Shown here one piece after another: positions 1 to 12,109 of a DNA stretch of 64,000 nucleotides (positions are counted from its first letter, which is position 1; each line of letters starts with the position of its first letter). The stretch comes from Seison nebaliae (taxonomy: Eukaryota; Rotifera; Pararotatoria; Seisonacea; Seisonidae). Where the stretch lies: assembly GCA_023231475.1 (NCBI GenBank), contig JALJEE010002013.1:1-64000 (forward strand), written 5' to 3'. Under the pieces are notes generated by a model. That model was not told where the DNA came from. It made no database searches and saw only the letters and a list, made by a program, of their open reading frames with translations. A program made the position numbers and the translations under genes.

Positions 1-92
1 ACTTCAAAAATTATATCGTTTAGTTATTATGTATTATATATAATCTTATAATTAATTAATAATAATAAATTTTATAATTACATAATCATGAG

Positions 93-430
93 TGAATAAC
101 TGTCCCCTTGAGGATTTTTATGTATGCTTATTATTTTTCCAGTTCAATTTTCATTATGTTTTGAGGTTGAGAACTGTTCTTTTTTTCTCAAAAGGTTGAG
201 AACTATCCGAAAATACAAAAAACAGGTTGAGAACTGTCCGAAATTGAGGAAAAGAGTTGAGAACTGTCCGAAAAGTAATAAGAAGGGTGAGAACTGTCCG
301 AAAAATAAAAAAAAAAGTTGAGAACTGTCGGGGAAGAACGAAAAAAGGGTTGAAAACTGTCCTATTTTTTGGTTGAGAACTGTCCTCTACAAAATTTTTA
401 TATTGGGTTACGATCTGTCCCCCAATCCCT
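93..430 (+). repeat. Family A tandem array, ~30-bp units
   Basis: About nine units begin near 165, 194, 225, 255, 286, 316, 348, 371 and 405, so the period is close to 30 bases. Each has a conserved core, GGTTGAGAACTGTCCGAAA or a close variant, followed by an A-rich spacer of about 11 bases that differs between units. A decayed unit precedes the array near 93-113. The spacers are low-complexity rather than unique, and no cas-like gene is present, so this is a minisatellite and not a CRISPR array. The array ends directly against the LINE fragment at about 410. Related units recur near 17.96 kb and 18.15 kb. Confidence 0.85.
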
Positions 431-1900
431 CGTAAATATAGTCTTCCTGTCCTAGACCATTTGCCCCCATATATTTCTCGTACACCGAGGAACAGGATTC
501 CTCGAAGAACAATAAAACCAAGTTCTTTTTTCCCAAGTTGTGCGACAAGAAGTTGCGGAAAGTAGTGACTCGACCACTGGGTTTGCAGAGATCGATGTTG
601 AAGTCTCCGGCAATTAGGAAGGAATCGGACGAAGAGTGTGCGGATATAATGAAATCGAAGAATGCTTGAGTAGTCACGACATCGTTAGGAAATAGACGTT
701 CTAAAATCGACAACCTAGAGCGGAGAAGGGGAATCCGATGTCGACGTGTACGAGAAAGGACGATGGCAAGAAATGAGGTTAAACAAAAGCGACAAGTCCG
801 CCTGATGGACGTCCTTGATCGTTTTCGTTGGTGATGGCAGAAACGAAGAAGGGACGGTGGGACGACACGTAGAGCCAATCCTGTAGTGGAACAACTAACC
901 AGGTTTCTTGGCAAAAAACAATATCGTGTCCCAGTAGTTCCGGCAGACAATTTCGTATATTGGTTGGACCGTGAGAGTTGTAGGTGATGATGGACATTAG
1001 AGGAGCTGGAAGAGACGAATTGGTGTTTGAGTTCGGGTGCGGAACAGTAAGACACGGGAGAGTGATGTAGGAGAATGAGTGACGAGTGAAGTTGTGGAAG
1101 TAAATGAGGTGGAGTACTGACGAGGTTTCTCGGCAGACTTCAGTCATAGAGAAGAGCCTAGTTCTAATTTGAATCGATTAGTAAGGAATTCCTTCGCTTT
1201 CTGGTTGAATCAGATATATACCTTCTAGCCAAGTATCACTTTTAAGAAGTGATTCGCGGTCGGAAGTGTTAACCGAGATGAAAAAAGTAGTGGATTTTGA
1301 CAACTTGACTGGAATACGTTTCTTTTTCGCATTTTTTGTGGAGGTGGGTGGCGGATTGGCAGGTGGATCAGAGACCGTTGACCGTTGTGTACCGTTCCCT
1401 TGGTCTAAGTTAGCGGTGAAAACATCGCGATAATGACACGACGTACCCGGAGCAACCGTGATATTGACGGTGGACCAATCTTTTGGGACGACTTCAGAGG
1501 ATGTTGCTGAGGAGATGATTGAGGACGTGCTCGACGTCATTGACATGTCGGTGGAAGAGATACTGCAGGCGGATGTGGGAGAGTTACCCACGTCTGGTAC
1601 AGTTTCTAACTTCACGATTCTTTCAGTGATAGAGGAGACGACCTCTTGTAACTGCAGATAGTAATTCTTGGCGCGGTCGAGTTCGTCGCGGAGAGAGTTA
1701 AATTCGGCCCACGAAGGGGCGTCGAGTGACTGGTTGGTGGGATCCTCGTTCTTCCACTAAGGGGGACTACTCTGTTTCCTCCTCTTGTTGCCGGAATGTG
1801 GTGAGGATCTGCGATCAACCACACCGTTGAGTTGCTGTTCTGAAGTGTTGCCAGTAGATCGGAAGGCGCTGAGGACCTCGTTGAGCCGGAATTACGGTGA
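408..1900 (-). mobile_element. LINE (non-LTR retrotransposon), 5' part only
   Basis: This block is clearly richer in G and C than its surroundings. Read on the minus strand, 1178 to about 1865 is an ORF1-like region with a short coiled coil near 1640-1700, a Ser/Thr/Pro-rich stretch and a basic patch. It is followed at once, from 1147 to 408, by the start of an ORF2 with an APE-type endonuclease. Visible endonuclease blocks are SIITYNSHG, VFCQETWL, RPSGGLVAF and FLIAGDFNIDL, which match the beginning, the QE motif, the SGG motif and the GDFN motif of the family. The frame changes once in the endonuclease, near 780-830, so the copy is dead. No reverse transcriptase follows; sequence similarity stops where the family A array begins. 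Loss of the 3' part is the reverse of the usual 5' truncation of LINEs. I cannot name the clade. Confidence 0.75.
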
Positions 1901-1909
1901 CAGTAAAAA

Positions 1910-2025
1910 CTAGTTTTTAGTTTAATCTTTTTTTCTCAAAAACTTTTTAGGGAAAGTTTTTATTAGTTAAAAACTTTTTAGGAAAAGTTTTTATAAATAT
2001 TTATTAGTTAAAAACTTTTTAGGAT
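1910..2025. repeat. Short direct repeats beside the LINE 5' end
   Basis: The motif AAAAACTTTTTAGG occurs three times within about 100 bases, separated by TTAGTT and AAAGTTTTTAT words. It lies just outside the 5' end of the LINE fragment. A weak 69-codon frame at 2019-2228 on the minus strand has no recognisable domain and I do not call it. Confidence 0.5.
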
Positions 2026-2446
2026 ATTATGAACACATATACCGATCTTCTTTTCAATCTATATTCTAAAATTACAGATACATTTTGATTATATATCAGA
2101 TTATATCCACAATTGTCAGTTAAATTGGATTTTCTCTTGAATGTCTGCATTGCTTCACCTATCGCAATATCCTTTCTTGTTGTGAAATCATGAACTGATT
2201 TGTATCGAGTTCTCACTAAGTTCAACAAATATTTATTTACTTTTAATTTGTCCGAGTTAGAATTTTATAATCAGAGAGTACAATTTGTAAGTATCATCAG
2301 ATATGTTCTTATCGTTAATTAAATGGTCAAAAAATTAAAGTAAATTTCTTTTGAAAGTTATTGGGTACATAAATAGATATTAATTATATCTAAATTTATT
2401 CTTTTATCTTAAAATATCGAATTCTAATTAATTTATACAATTTTTT

Positions 2447-5400
2447 TTAATTGTGAGAATTCAATATTTGAGAAGCATTTGTTCTCCATTCATTTATCAA
2501 ACTTCTCAAAGGATCTGCGAACTCGGTTTTGGAAACATACCTGTAAGACGTTGGTCGCCATCCAAAAATTGTATGTTCCTGCCGATCACATGACACTCCA
2601 TCTTGTTCGACTGTTTTATTCAATTTTATTGGTATAGCTTCCGCCCGATTTCTATTTATCGGAGATTTATTTAGGAGTGTCGATTTAGTAGAAAACGAAA
2701 TATTGGAGATCAGTTGTTGATTATCGCCAATATGCTCATTCATATTTGGATTCTGTTTATTATTTTTAAACTTGGCTGGATGGAAAAATTGATTTCGATA
2801 ATCGACGAAACTGTCTTTTATCAAATCGTCGATTGTTTCGATTTGATGAACCATATTATTATCTTTTGTTGATCCGGAAGATGCTTTTTCTTTTAAACTT
2901 GTATCAATTCCATTTAGTTTCAATTGAGACAATTGACTGTTCAGATCATTAAGGAAAAAGTTGACGATTTGTAAATCCTTTTTTAAAAATTGTGAATTTT
3001 CATCATTTTTCATTTTTTGATAAATTATTGAATCGTATTTGGTTAAGTCAAAAAATATCAAACACTTCTCTACCATCAATTGACAATTTTGACAAAGGTT
3101 GCCTATTGAATTGATATCCGGTAATGGAATAAGATAAGGTTTACCTTTTGTCCTAATACCTTCCGTAACAATTAGAAGATGAGACATATATGGAAATATA
3201 ATTGAATCAATTTGATTAGTCTCAATACAAATCTTATCTCGATTTAGACAACCGAAAAGTAAATTAAAAATAATTTCGAAAATTTTCACCGATTTTGCAC
3301 AATCGTTTGTTGATTGAATTCGGTTAATGATATAAAATAAATTATGCAACAAATGAGACACGACTTGAAAATTTTGCGAGAATAAATCATCCGTATTGAT
3401 TACAATGAAATAATTAGTATGGTTTTTTACTTCAATTGGTGAATGGACCAAACTAATTCCACAAAACCGGAGAAGAACTCGAACCATTTTATTGTTAGCT
3501 AGATCACTTGAGATTGAATGAATATTTTGAAAATCTCTTGTTTTCAATTTCGTCTCAATGTTGGAGAATAGATTGATGAATTCTAAAAGAAATGATGGAA
3601 TTGAATGGAAAGATATGTCTTCAAAATTGCTTAAAGAAGATTCATCGATTAAATGGGACGAATATAATTCTTTTATTTGAACATCCGTCAAATTTACATT
3701 GAAAAACATTTGATGAAATATAATGATAATCATTGACAAGATCGACAATTGATGATTGGGAATATTAGAAAATTTGTTTAAGTTATCAAATTTCTTATTG
3801 TAAAGAAATAATTCGTTAAATCTAATGTCATATGATAATGAGGCACATTGAAGTTCAAAGAGATTATTTCCTAAATTTCCTTCACAAATTATTTCATCAA
3901 TTATTCGGAGATGTTCCTGATAAAATTGAAGATTCTTTCCATTAGTAATCGCTGAAAAGAAGTTGATTTTACTGTCTCTTCTACCGTTAAATTGATAAAT
4001 TGGGACGTACGTTTTCGTGGAAGAATAATAGAGATTGTCATGTATAGTAATCTGTTCGGACAAATATGAAGTTTGTTTATAAAATTTAATCATTACTTCA
4101 TCAACTTCATTAATAATTTCTTTCATATTCAATTGTGTCGATGATTGTGTGGAGTGAAATAGATATTGTTTCCCACTGAAATATATTATATTTTGAACAC
4201 CACATAATTTAAATGTTGTAATCCATTTTCTTATGGAATTCTCAAATTCGTATTCAATTCGTTGTTGGGTAATTGATGATGAATTAAATTCTGTTGACAG
4301 TTCAGAAATAAAATTAGTTGAAATTATCGATTTCACATCAAAACAAAGAAATTCAACATGTTCCATGTTTATCCAACTCACATCTTTCGGTGTAACGACA
4401 TCAAAATTTTTCAATTTTTCATTTTTTTTTATATTTTTCAATAATCTATCTTTCATCGATAACGAACAAATGAGATTACCATCATCCGAAAAAACGGTAT
4501 ATAAATGAATTATTCGGAATTGTTGTAAGGAAAACTGCAAATTTTGCTTAGTGAATAAATCGCCATCAATAATGAAATAATCACCAATAATCGAATGAAT
4601 CTTAAAAATGTAATGTTGAGCATATTGAAATATAGTTGGTACTCGAAAGACGGAAGGACAACCAATCACACAAATACGATTTACTAAATCAGTACCTTTC
4701 AATTTCAACAACTTTTTCAGACTTCGTGTTTCGTCTATCCATTTTTCATCGTTTTTTAATTCTCGAACTTTTGTTTGGTCATTCTGATTTCCTGGTTGTT
4801 TCTTCGTTTTATACTCTCGATTAATGTCAAAATAATTGATGAGATCGATTGAATGAAATATTCGATGTATTCCTGTTCTTATTTTGAAAAGAAATAATAA
4901 TGGAAGATTATTGAACACCAAATTATTATCGTTGATTATTGTCATATTATGTTGGTGACCGATTTTGAGTAAATTAAATAAATTATTCGTGTTTGTCAAT
5001 GTTTTGTGATCGAAAATTAATCTCATTATTTGATCAATTAAACTGATGAGAATTAATTCTTGCTTTTCATCACTGATCAATTTTATTTCGCTCATAAATT
5101 CTTCATAGGATTGATGAAATTTTCTTATTCTCATACTTTCTGTTGAGACATAAGTATCATCATCGTCAGTACTAGTAGTTGTCGTATTGTTCTCTGAAGA
5201 GAGAAATAAAGAAGAAGCAGTTTCAATGGATAATGAACTGCCCGATAATCGTCTTGATGTCTGCCAATTATCTAACCAATTCATAACATATTCATAATTT
5301 TTCCCATATTTAGTTTTCTGAGTCTTGATATTCTCTTGTCGAATCAAACGATTCTCATCCAATTGTAGATTTAAACGGACATTGAACGGGTTAATCTTTT

Positions 5401-8308
5401 CCGTTTCGTTGATAATTTTATTTAAACGAATTGAGAGAAATAAATTGTAACTCCAGAGTAAATGAAGGAAATGAGTTGTTATGTCAAACATCGTTTGATG
5501 AATGAAGACTTCATTCTTCAACATGTAACAATGAGTAACGATCTGATATTGAAAAAGTTGGGAATGGAAAAGAATAAAATTAAAATCTTTCGCTTCTTTC
5601 CTACGATGGGAATGTTGACGAGTTGTTCCGCTCACATCACTTCGGTGGGTGTCACACAAAGTTGTCAGAAATGAACTATCAATAAAATTATGTTGATCAA
5701 TCGCACAAACTACGTTGAAATATTTCTCAATTGGTAATAATCCAAAAAGATATTCCTCCAACTTCAATTCTCGATTCGTCCAATTCATTAAATTGAATAT
5801 AAATCGATTAATTTCAGTAGCATCACATTCGGCAATCCGAAGACTCATGACAATATTATGAATAATACTTAAAGTTAATGATAATTCTGAATAAGAATAA
5901 TTGAATTGTTTCCATTCATGGAAATGGCGATGTAATTCTTTAGACATATTGAACAAATAATGGAACAAATAGAAAATATAAGAACAAGTCTCCAGGAAAT
6001 CAATGAAAATGTCAAGTTCATTTTTGAATTTTTCTTCTTCTTTCACTAGCAACGAACTAAAATATTTGAAAAGAAGTAGAATTGTTCCAAACACTTTCCT
6101 GATATCGAAGTGATTATTCAAAAATTGGTTAATACTTTTAATTGATTGTTTATTTGTGAAGAATCGAATTAATTCTCTCGCAGGAGATTGCAATCGAATT
6201 AATAAAATTTTCAAAAGATGTGAATGAAATTCCTGAAAATATTCATAATATTTTATTTTCAATTTCTCTTGAAAATAAATCCGATGATTTAAATTGAATT
6301 TTACACAAAAATATTTCTTTTTGTTCAATAACAAATCTTCAATATCATATTCTAAATAATCTTCCAACACTTTAATCCATTTTCCACATTGACTATAATG
6401 ATTACTTCCAATCAATATCTGAATCAATTCAATATAAGAATAAAATAATTGCGATTGTATTACAACGGAATCCTTCTCGTTTCTATTAAAGATTTTTATA
6501 GTTTCACATGAAATAACATTTCGTTTGTACAACGAAATATCTTCCGTCAATAGTTCAATAATTTTCATTCGATTTTCCATCATTACCAATTTGTATCGAT
6601 TAATTTTTAAATTCGAAAATCTTTTCCTCAACTCAACGAACATTATTCGATCGTTAGTTTTATTATAAAACGTTTTCATTAATTCATCGACTTGATTTGA
6701 CATTTTATCGAACTGAATTAAATTTAACAGATTTAATTGAATTTTCATTGTCATAAGAAGAATTAAAATCTTTTCCAAATAATATTGTTCCGTCAACTCT
6801 TCTTGTCTTGAATGTAATAATTCGATGTGTCTCTTCAATTCCTTCTTACATATCATATAATCTTTCTTTGATATATAATTTTCATATTTGGAAAATTTTA
6901 ATGAAAAAGATTCATCTAAAAAAATTTCATCAGTATCTTCTTCAATTATTCCGTTGACAATCAGAACCGAACGAACCTTTTTCATTTCCGATTCCTTCAA
7001 GAAATGCATTTGCAATTCATAAATAAATCTTATGAGCGATTTTGGTCGATTCATAATCATTAACAATTCTCTTAAATTATTCAAAAAATGTTTAAGATCA
7101 ATAATAGAGATATTTGAAGAATATAATTCCCATTTTGTTAACAATTGATCAACGTTGTCATTACAATTGATTTTCAATGATTCACTACTTCGTATATTTG
7201 AAGTTGAAAAATCGATTGAATTCGAATCAACCTGTTTAATTTCTTCATTCTTCATCCATAAATTATCCATAAAACATTCTTCCGATTTATTTGAAATGAT
7301 TTCTTCCAAATTGTCGGAATTATAAGATTGAATCAATTTCTTTTCTTTTAATTGAAATAAATCGATGGTAAATTCAATCGATATATTCAACCAATTCTCA
7401 CACATTGATAAGAATTCTTTTTGTTCTTCAAAGCTTTTATTATCTTCTGATATCATTGATATGTCCCTCCATTCATTGAGACAATAATCAATGCAAACAT
7501 TATTTAATTTTAATTGGTTATTCTACAGAGAAAAATAATTTGAAAGTTTAAAAAATTTCAATTTTCACTAACTATATTTAACTGATATCTCGCGTGTTTG
7601 ATAGATAAATTGTAAATGAATTTGACGTATTTGAGTAAAATGAATTTTAGTTTTTTTTCATAAATTATTTGGAAGATCTCAATGAAGAAATCACAAATTG
7701 TCAAAGTTTTCTCCACTTCCATAAAATCCATATGATGATGATAAATGATGTTAGTCAAATGAATGACTAATAGTTTTATATTGAAATCATTTGACTTCAA
7801 TAGTTTCTTCTCAATCAAGTCCAACAAAATTAAAGCAGCCATTTCTCTACGATCACTCACGTTGTAATGACAACAAAGTAGAATTTTCGTCTTCAAAAAT
7901 ATATTAGAAATTGTGAAATTTATGGAAGAGTTTACAAACCTCTATGTTTATTTCATCCAACTTTTCCAATTCGTCCAATCTTTTACCGAGTTCAGGAGAT
8001 CCTAAAAACTTCCGGTTCATATCAATTTGACAACATAATTTCCTTAGTTCCAAATCGACATTCCGTTCATTCAACATTTCCGAACATTTCTCATATAATT
8101 CAGATGCGTTTTCGAAACATTTTCTTCTTACACAATGATCAGCTAATCGCCAAATGTCTTGGAGCTGAAAAAAATACATTTTCAGTATTAAAAATTAACA
8201 AGAAACTTCACGATTCTCTTCATCTTCGATCACTTCATCTAATACCAAATTATCAGTTGAACGATCGTTATCGTGAGGTTTGAGTAAAATTTCTGCAAAA
8301 CGTTTCAT
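2447..8308 (-). CDS. 1906-residue helical-repeat protein, candidate cilia/flagella protein
   Basis: Model: four exons, 8308-8207, 8164-7940, 7890-7573 and 7522-2447, all joined in phase 0 with GT..AG introns of 42-51 bases, giving 1906 residues. The first exons hold a TPR-like helix pair with the block LADHCVRRKCFENASELYEKC. The rest is almost entirely alpha-helical, rich in Leu, Ile, Asn and Lys, with an acidic Ser/Thr linker near residue 980. No enzyme motif is visible. Very large TPR/helical proteins of this composition occur among axonemal CFAP proteins such as CFAP46 and CFAP54, but I could not match it to either and the name is inference. Supporting context is a perfect X-box 41 bases upstream of the ATG and other cilia genes in the window. 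The unusually long 5-kb last exon contrasts with the short first exons. An alternative is an unrelated scaffold protein. Confidence 0.7.
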
Positions 8309-8348
8309 GTTATTTATTGTTATGTAAAATTACCAGAAACAAATGTTG

Positions 8349-8362
8349 GTTACCATAGAAAC
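8349..8362 (+). promoter_or_regulatory. X-box (RFX site)
   Basis: GTTACCATAGAAAC fits the RFX consensus RYYNYY-N2-RRNRAC at every position. It lies 41 bases upstream of the start codon of the minus-strand 1906-residue gene, the usual distance for cilia genes. Confidence 0.6.
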
Positions 8363-9577
8363 TTGTATGTAGATTAAAATTTGATTTTTCTTCAAAAAAA
8401 AGTTAATCTTTAAAGTTAAATTGCTGACGAATGTGGACGCTGTAATTTTAATGAATTTTATTGAAAATAAAATAAAATTATTCCTAAAATAATTCATTAA
8501 AAAAAGATGATTCTTCCTTAAAAAATTATAGGAAATATATAAAAGAAACAACAAAATAAAAATGACAAATCCTATTGCTGTAATATGTTTGGTGTATGTG
8601 TGTGTGTGTGTGTGTAAACGTAATGAATTGAGTATCATATATTTATAATGGATAGAATTGAATAAATATATTGATTTGAATGAATGATGAAAGAAGATGT
8701 AAAGGAAATTATTCGAGAGAACGTTGATGTCTTATTTCAATTCGTTGAAAATCGGAGAATTCTTTAAGTTTAAGAAGTCGGATTATTATTTGAAGTTACT
8801 GCGGATCGATAAGAATGTTAGATAATAGTTTGGAGTTAAAGGAAGAGATTATGAATAAATAATAATAATTCAACCAAACAGAAAATAATTCGGATTGAAC
8901 CAGAGTTACAACAGCATAGAATTCGTTTTGTAGAAGGGAAAGTGGGTGAAAATGAAGAGATAATAATATTACAATAATTATGATAAAGATATTATTGTTG
9001 TTGTTTTTCTGTTAGTGATAATAAAAGTGAATCATGAGAAATTGTAGACGATTAAGGATTAGAGGTCAAAATGAATACCTCTTTTTTCTTTGAAATTTGC
9101 GAATAATTTCGAATCTCTCTACATGCATCGAACCGTCATATCCAAATAAAAGAAATTTGAAATGTGAATGTTTTTTCTTGTTATTATTTAAAGATTATTT
9201 ATATTATTATGATGATTATTATTATTGTTAATTTTTTTTTTCAGCGACATGTTACCGGTGATTTGTTAACAATCGCCACTACCTTCCACCTGTGATTAAT
9301 AGAAAAAAAAAAGAGAAATAGAAATTATGGTAAATATTGAGAAAAATGTAATAAAAAAAAGTGCATTGAAGAAAAAAAGGAAATTTGATGAAAACGAAAT
9401 AATTCTTTTCATTATTCTCCTGATCCATTGATCTCTTCATAAGATCAGAAAGATTTGTATGGAGAATGAAAGAAAAATGTTTTTTACATTTGATTCGAAA
9501 CAACTTCTTCTGCCATGACGCAAAGTATCAATATATCATCGAAACTGAAATATTTGTGAGGTTTTTCTTTGAAAATT
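8363..9577. other. Intergenic, AT-rich
   Basis: Between the 5' end of the 1906-residue gene and the 3' end of casein kinase I alpha. It contains a (TG)n run at about 8595-8618 and a pyrimidine tract ending in TTTCAG near 9243. The frames at 8330-8638 and 9279-9503 are Phe/Ile-rich translations of AT-rich DNA with no domain, so I see no gene here. Confidence 0.5.
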
Positions 9578-11012
9578 TTAATTTTCCGTATTATCAGATT
9601 TACTCTCTTTATCCGTTTTGGATTTATCATTCTTCTCTGTCTTATTATCTTTCCCACTCGATGATGTGTCAACATCAGGAGTTGGAACTGCCTTACTCTT
9701 ATTATTATTCAAATTATTTACTGTACCTGAATCGAGACCATTTCCCTGACTAGCATTTTGACTGCCAGCATGTAATGTATTCATTTCTTGTTGTATTGGA
9801 TTATTCAGATTGGTTGTAACGATATTTGTATGTCCACTTGTCACTGTTGGTAAGTTGCCGTTTAATGCAGCTACGGCTGCCTTCTGTTTCAACATCGTCC
9901 AATCGAACAGATAATCATAAGTGTGATTTAATGTTCGGAAAAGAATTCTGAAGAGTTGTCTCAAATACATGTAATCTGGAGGTTCTTCGAATCGGAGACC
10001 TCTACAATAATTGAGGTACATTGCGAATTCTGAAGGGAAACCCTAAAAAAAATTTCATATTATTTTCCATCATTATCAAATTGACAAAACTTTACAGAGA
10101 ATTTCTATTGGCGTCGCCATCTTCTTCTCACTGATTCGTTCATATTTCTGCTTTTTTGTTGTGGCTTTCAATCCTTGCCATGGCAATGATCCTCGATTGA
10201 AATACATGAATACATATCCCATCGATTCCATATCGTCACGTCGCGATTGTTCAATTCCCAAATGGGCATTGATCGATGCATATCGTGCCGTTCCCGTCAA
10301 GTTCTTGTCTTCCCGATAAGGAATATGTGATCTGGTTCTTGAATCACGGAATTTCTTTGCTAAACCGAAATCGATTAAGAAGACCTGTTTTTTTTGGATA
10401 AATGAAAGAGAATTTAAAAATTGATCAATCACTTTTTAACCTTATTACAATGACGTCCTATTCCCATGAGATAATTGTCTGGTTTAATATCTCGATGAAT
10501 AAAATTTCTATTGTGACAATATTCGACTCTTCCGATCATCTGATAAGATAATTTATTTTAAGAAACGAAAAAGAAAATTGGAACTTGATCGGATAACATG
10601 AGAACAGTTTTCATGGTGAATCGTCTGGAACAGAAATTGAAGAGATCTTCCAAACTCGGTCCCAACAAATCCATTACCAGTACACTGAATTGTTGTTCTT
10701 GACCGAAATATCTCATATGTGGAATTCCGATTCCTCCCGATAATATACGATATAATTTACTTTCATATAATAATTGTGGATGTCTCGCTTTCAACGATTC
10801 CATCTTAACAGCGACTTCCTTCAAAAAATGTCGTTACAATTTTAAAAAAACGAATAAAATCGAATAACTTCGCCATTGATGAGATTAATTCCTAAATAAA
10901 TATCTCCGAATGAACCACTGCCAATTTTACGAACGAGACGATATTTCTCTCCAACAATGAAATCGCGGGTATCAACATTATGTGTCTTTGCGCCCATACT
11001 GCTACAAGCCAT
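9578..11012 (-). CDS. CSNK1A1: Casein kinase I alpha
   Basis: Five exons, 11012-10869, 10818-10585, 10539-10441, 10384-10091 and 10042-9578, encode 411 residues. The N-terminus [18 protein letters not shown] and the glycine loop [11 protein letters not shown] are nearly identical to animal CK1 alpha. HRDIKPDN lies near residues 141-148 with the catalytic Asp at about 143. The activation loop begins with DFG near residue 164, and [15 protein letters not shown] is complete. The kinase phosphorylates beta-catenin, Ci/Gli and many other substrates in cytosol and nucleus. The kinase domain ends near residue 300 with [15 protein letters not shown]. The tail that follows is about 100 residues of Asn, Ser, Thr and Lys, longer than the roughly 30-40 residues of the human short isoform. 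All catalytic residues are present. Confidence 0.97.
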
Positions 11013-12109
11013 TACTCTGATAAGTCCGCTTCACAATATGGGAGGTCGGTGTTTAACGAATAGTTGCTCTATTGATTGAAAGATATGAATGTGAATAAGT
11101 TTAATTGAATCAATTTATTTTCTCACATTGGAAAATGAGACGTTGAAAAAAAATCAATTAAGAATCGAAAATATTCAGGATATGACAAAAAAGATCGAAT
11201 TTCTGTTGGACATCCACAACTAGTGGGAAAACGTCGACATTTCTATAAATTTATGTTTGAAACATATGAAAAATTATGCCACATTCGTTAAATGAAAGAC
11301 ATATAACTAGTAAGATCGAGAGATATCAAACTCGGTTTGTATAAGAGAAATATTTCTTGGAATAATAAACATAGGCGATTGAACATATGTTAGAATACAA
11401 ATTAACATTTCATGGATCAACAATTTACAATTATTCTCAAATAATCTTCCACCACATTCATGCAGTTTAGTTAGGATATTGTGGTATTTAAATTGGAAGC
11501 TCATGAAATATTAAATAATGTTTCATTTATTGGTAAAGCTTTTAATTCGAATAAATAAATAACATTAAAAATTTTCTAGTTAGCAAACTGGAACGTTTCC
11601 TAATAATTTCCTTTGATCACTAAGTAATTTATCGATAATATTTACCAAGAAATCTGATTGTTCTAGTCTCTACAATCAGCCTTTATCTGTTGGAACATAT
11701 TATTTTATGTATGTAGACATGAATAATAAAATCATACACTCCATAATGGAGATTATTTATAATATACTTTCTAATTAAACTAACAACTGATTAATTGGTC
11801 CATGCTACAAAATTCTTCTAGTGATTGTGGCCACTTATTATTTTCAATTAGTACAAGCAATTTTTTTCTTAATTACCATGACTTGAATCATTTACATTTA
11901 TTAAAATTTACAATCGCTTTTCGATGGTAATTATCTTATTGTCCATCGAATAGATGAGAAAAACCGATAAATAATATCGAATGCTCTGCTTCAGTTGATT
12001 TGAACGTTCTACTTCAATGATCATGTTCATCCATTGTCCAATTTCTTTAAAATTATTTTTATTAATAAAATTGAAAAAACTTTCATTTTCCAAATTGTAA
12101 CTGTTCGCC
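11013..12109. other. Intergenic between CK1 alpha and the 5-phosphatase-like gene
   Basis: This is the shared upstream region of two divergent genes. No conserved frame or RNA gene was recognised. The minus-strand frame at 11307-11504 looks random. I did not find a convincing TATA box or tRNA box. Confidence 0.45.

Noticed and set aside
165-430. CRISPR-like appearance (constant core, variable spacer)
   Set aside because: Spacers are only about 11 bases, A-rich and low in complexity, the host is eukaryotic, and no cas gene is present.
2019-2228. 69-codon minus-strand frame
   Set aside because: No recognisable domain, and the start and flanks give no splice or promoter support.
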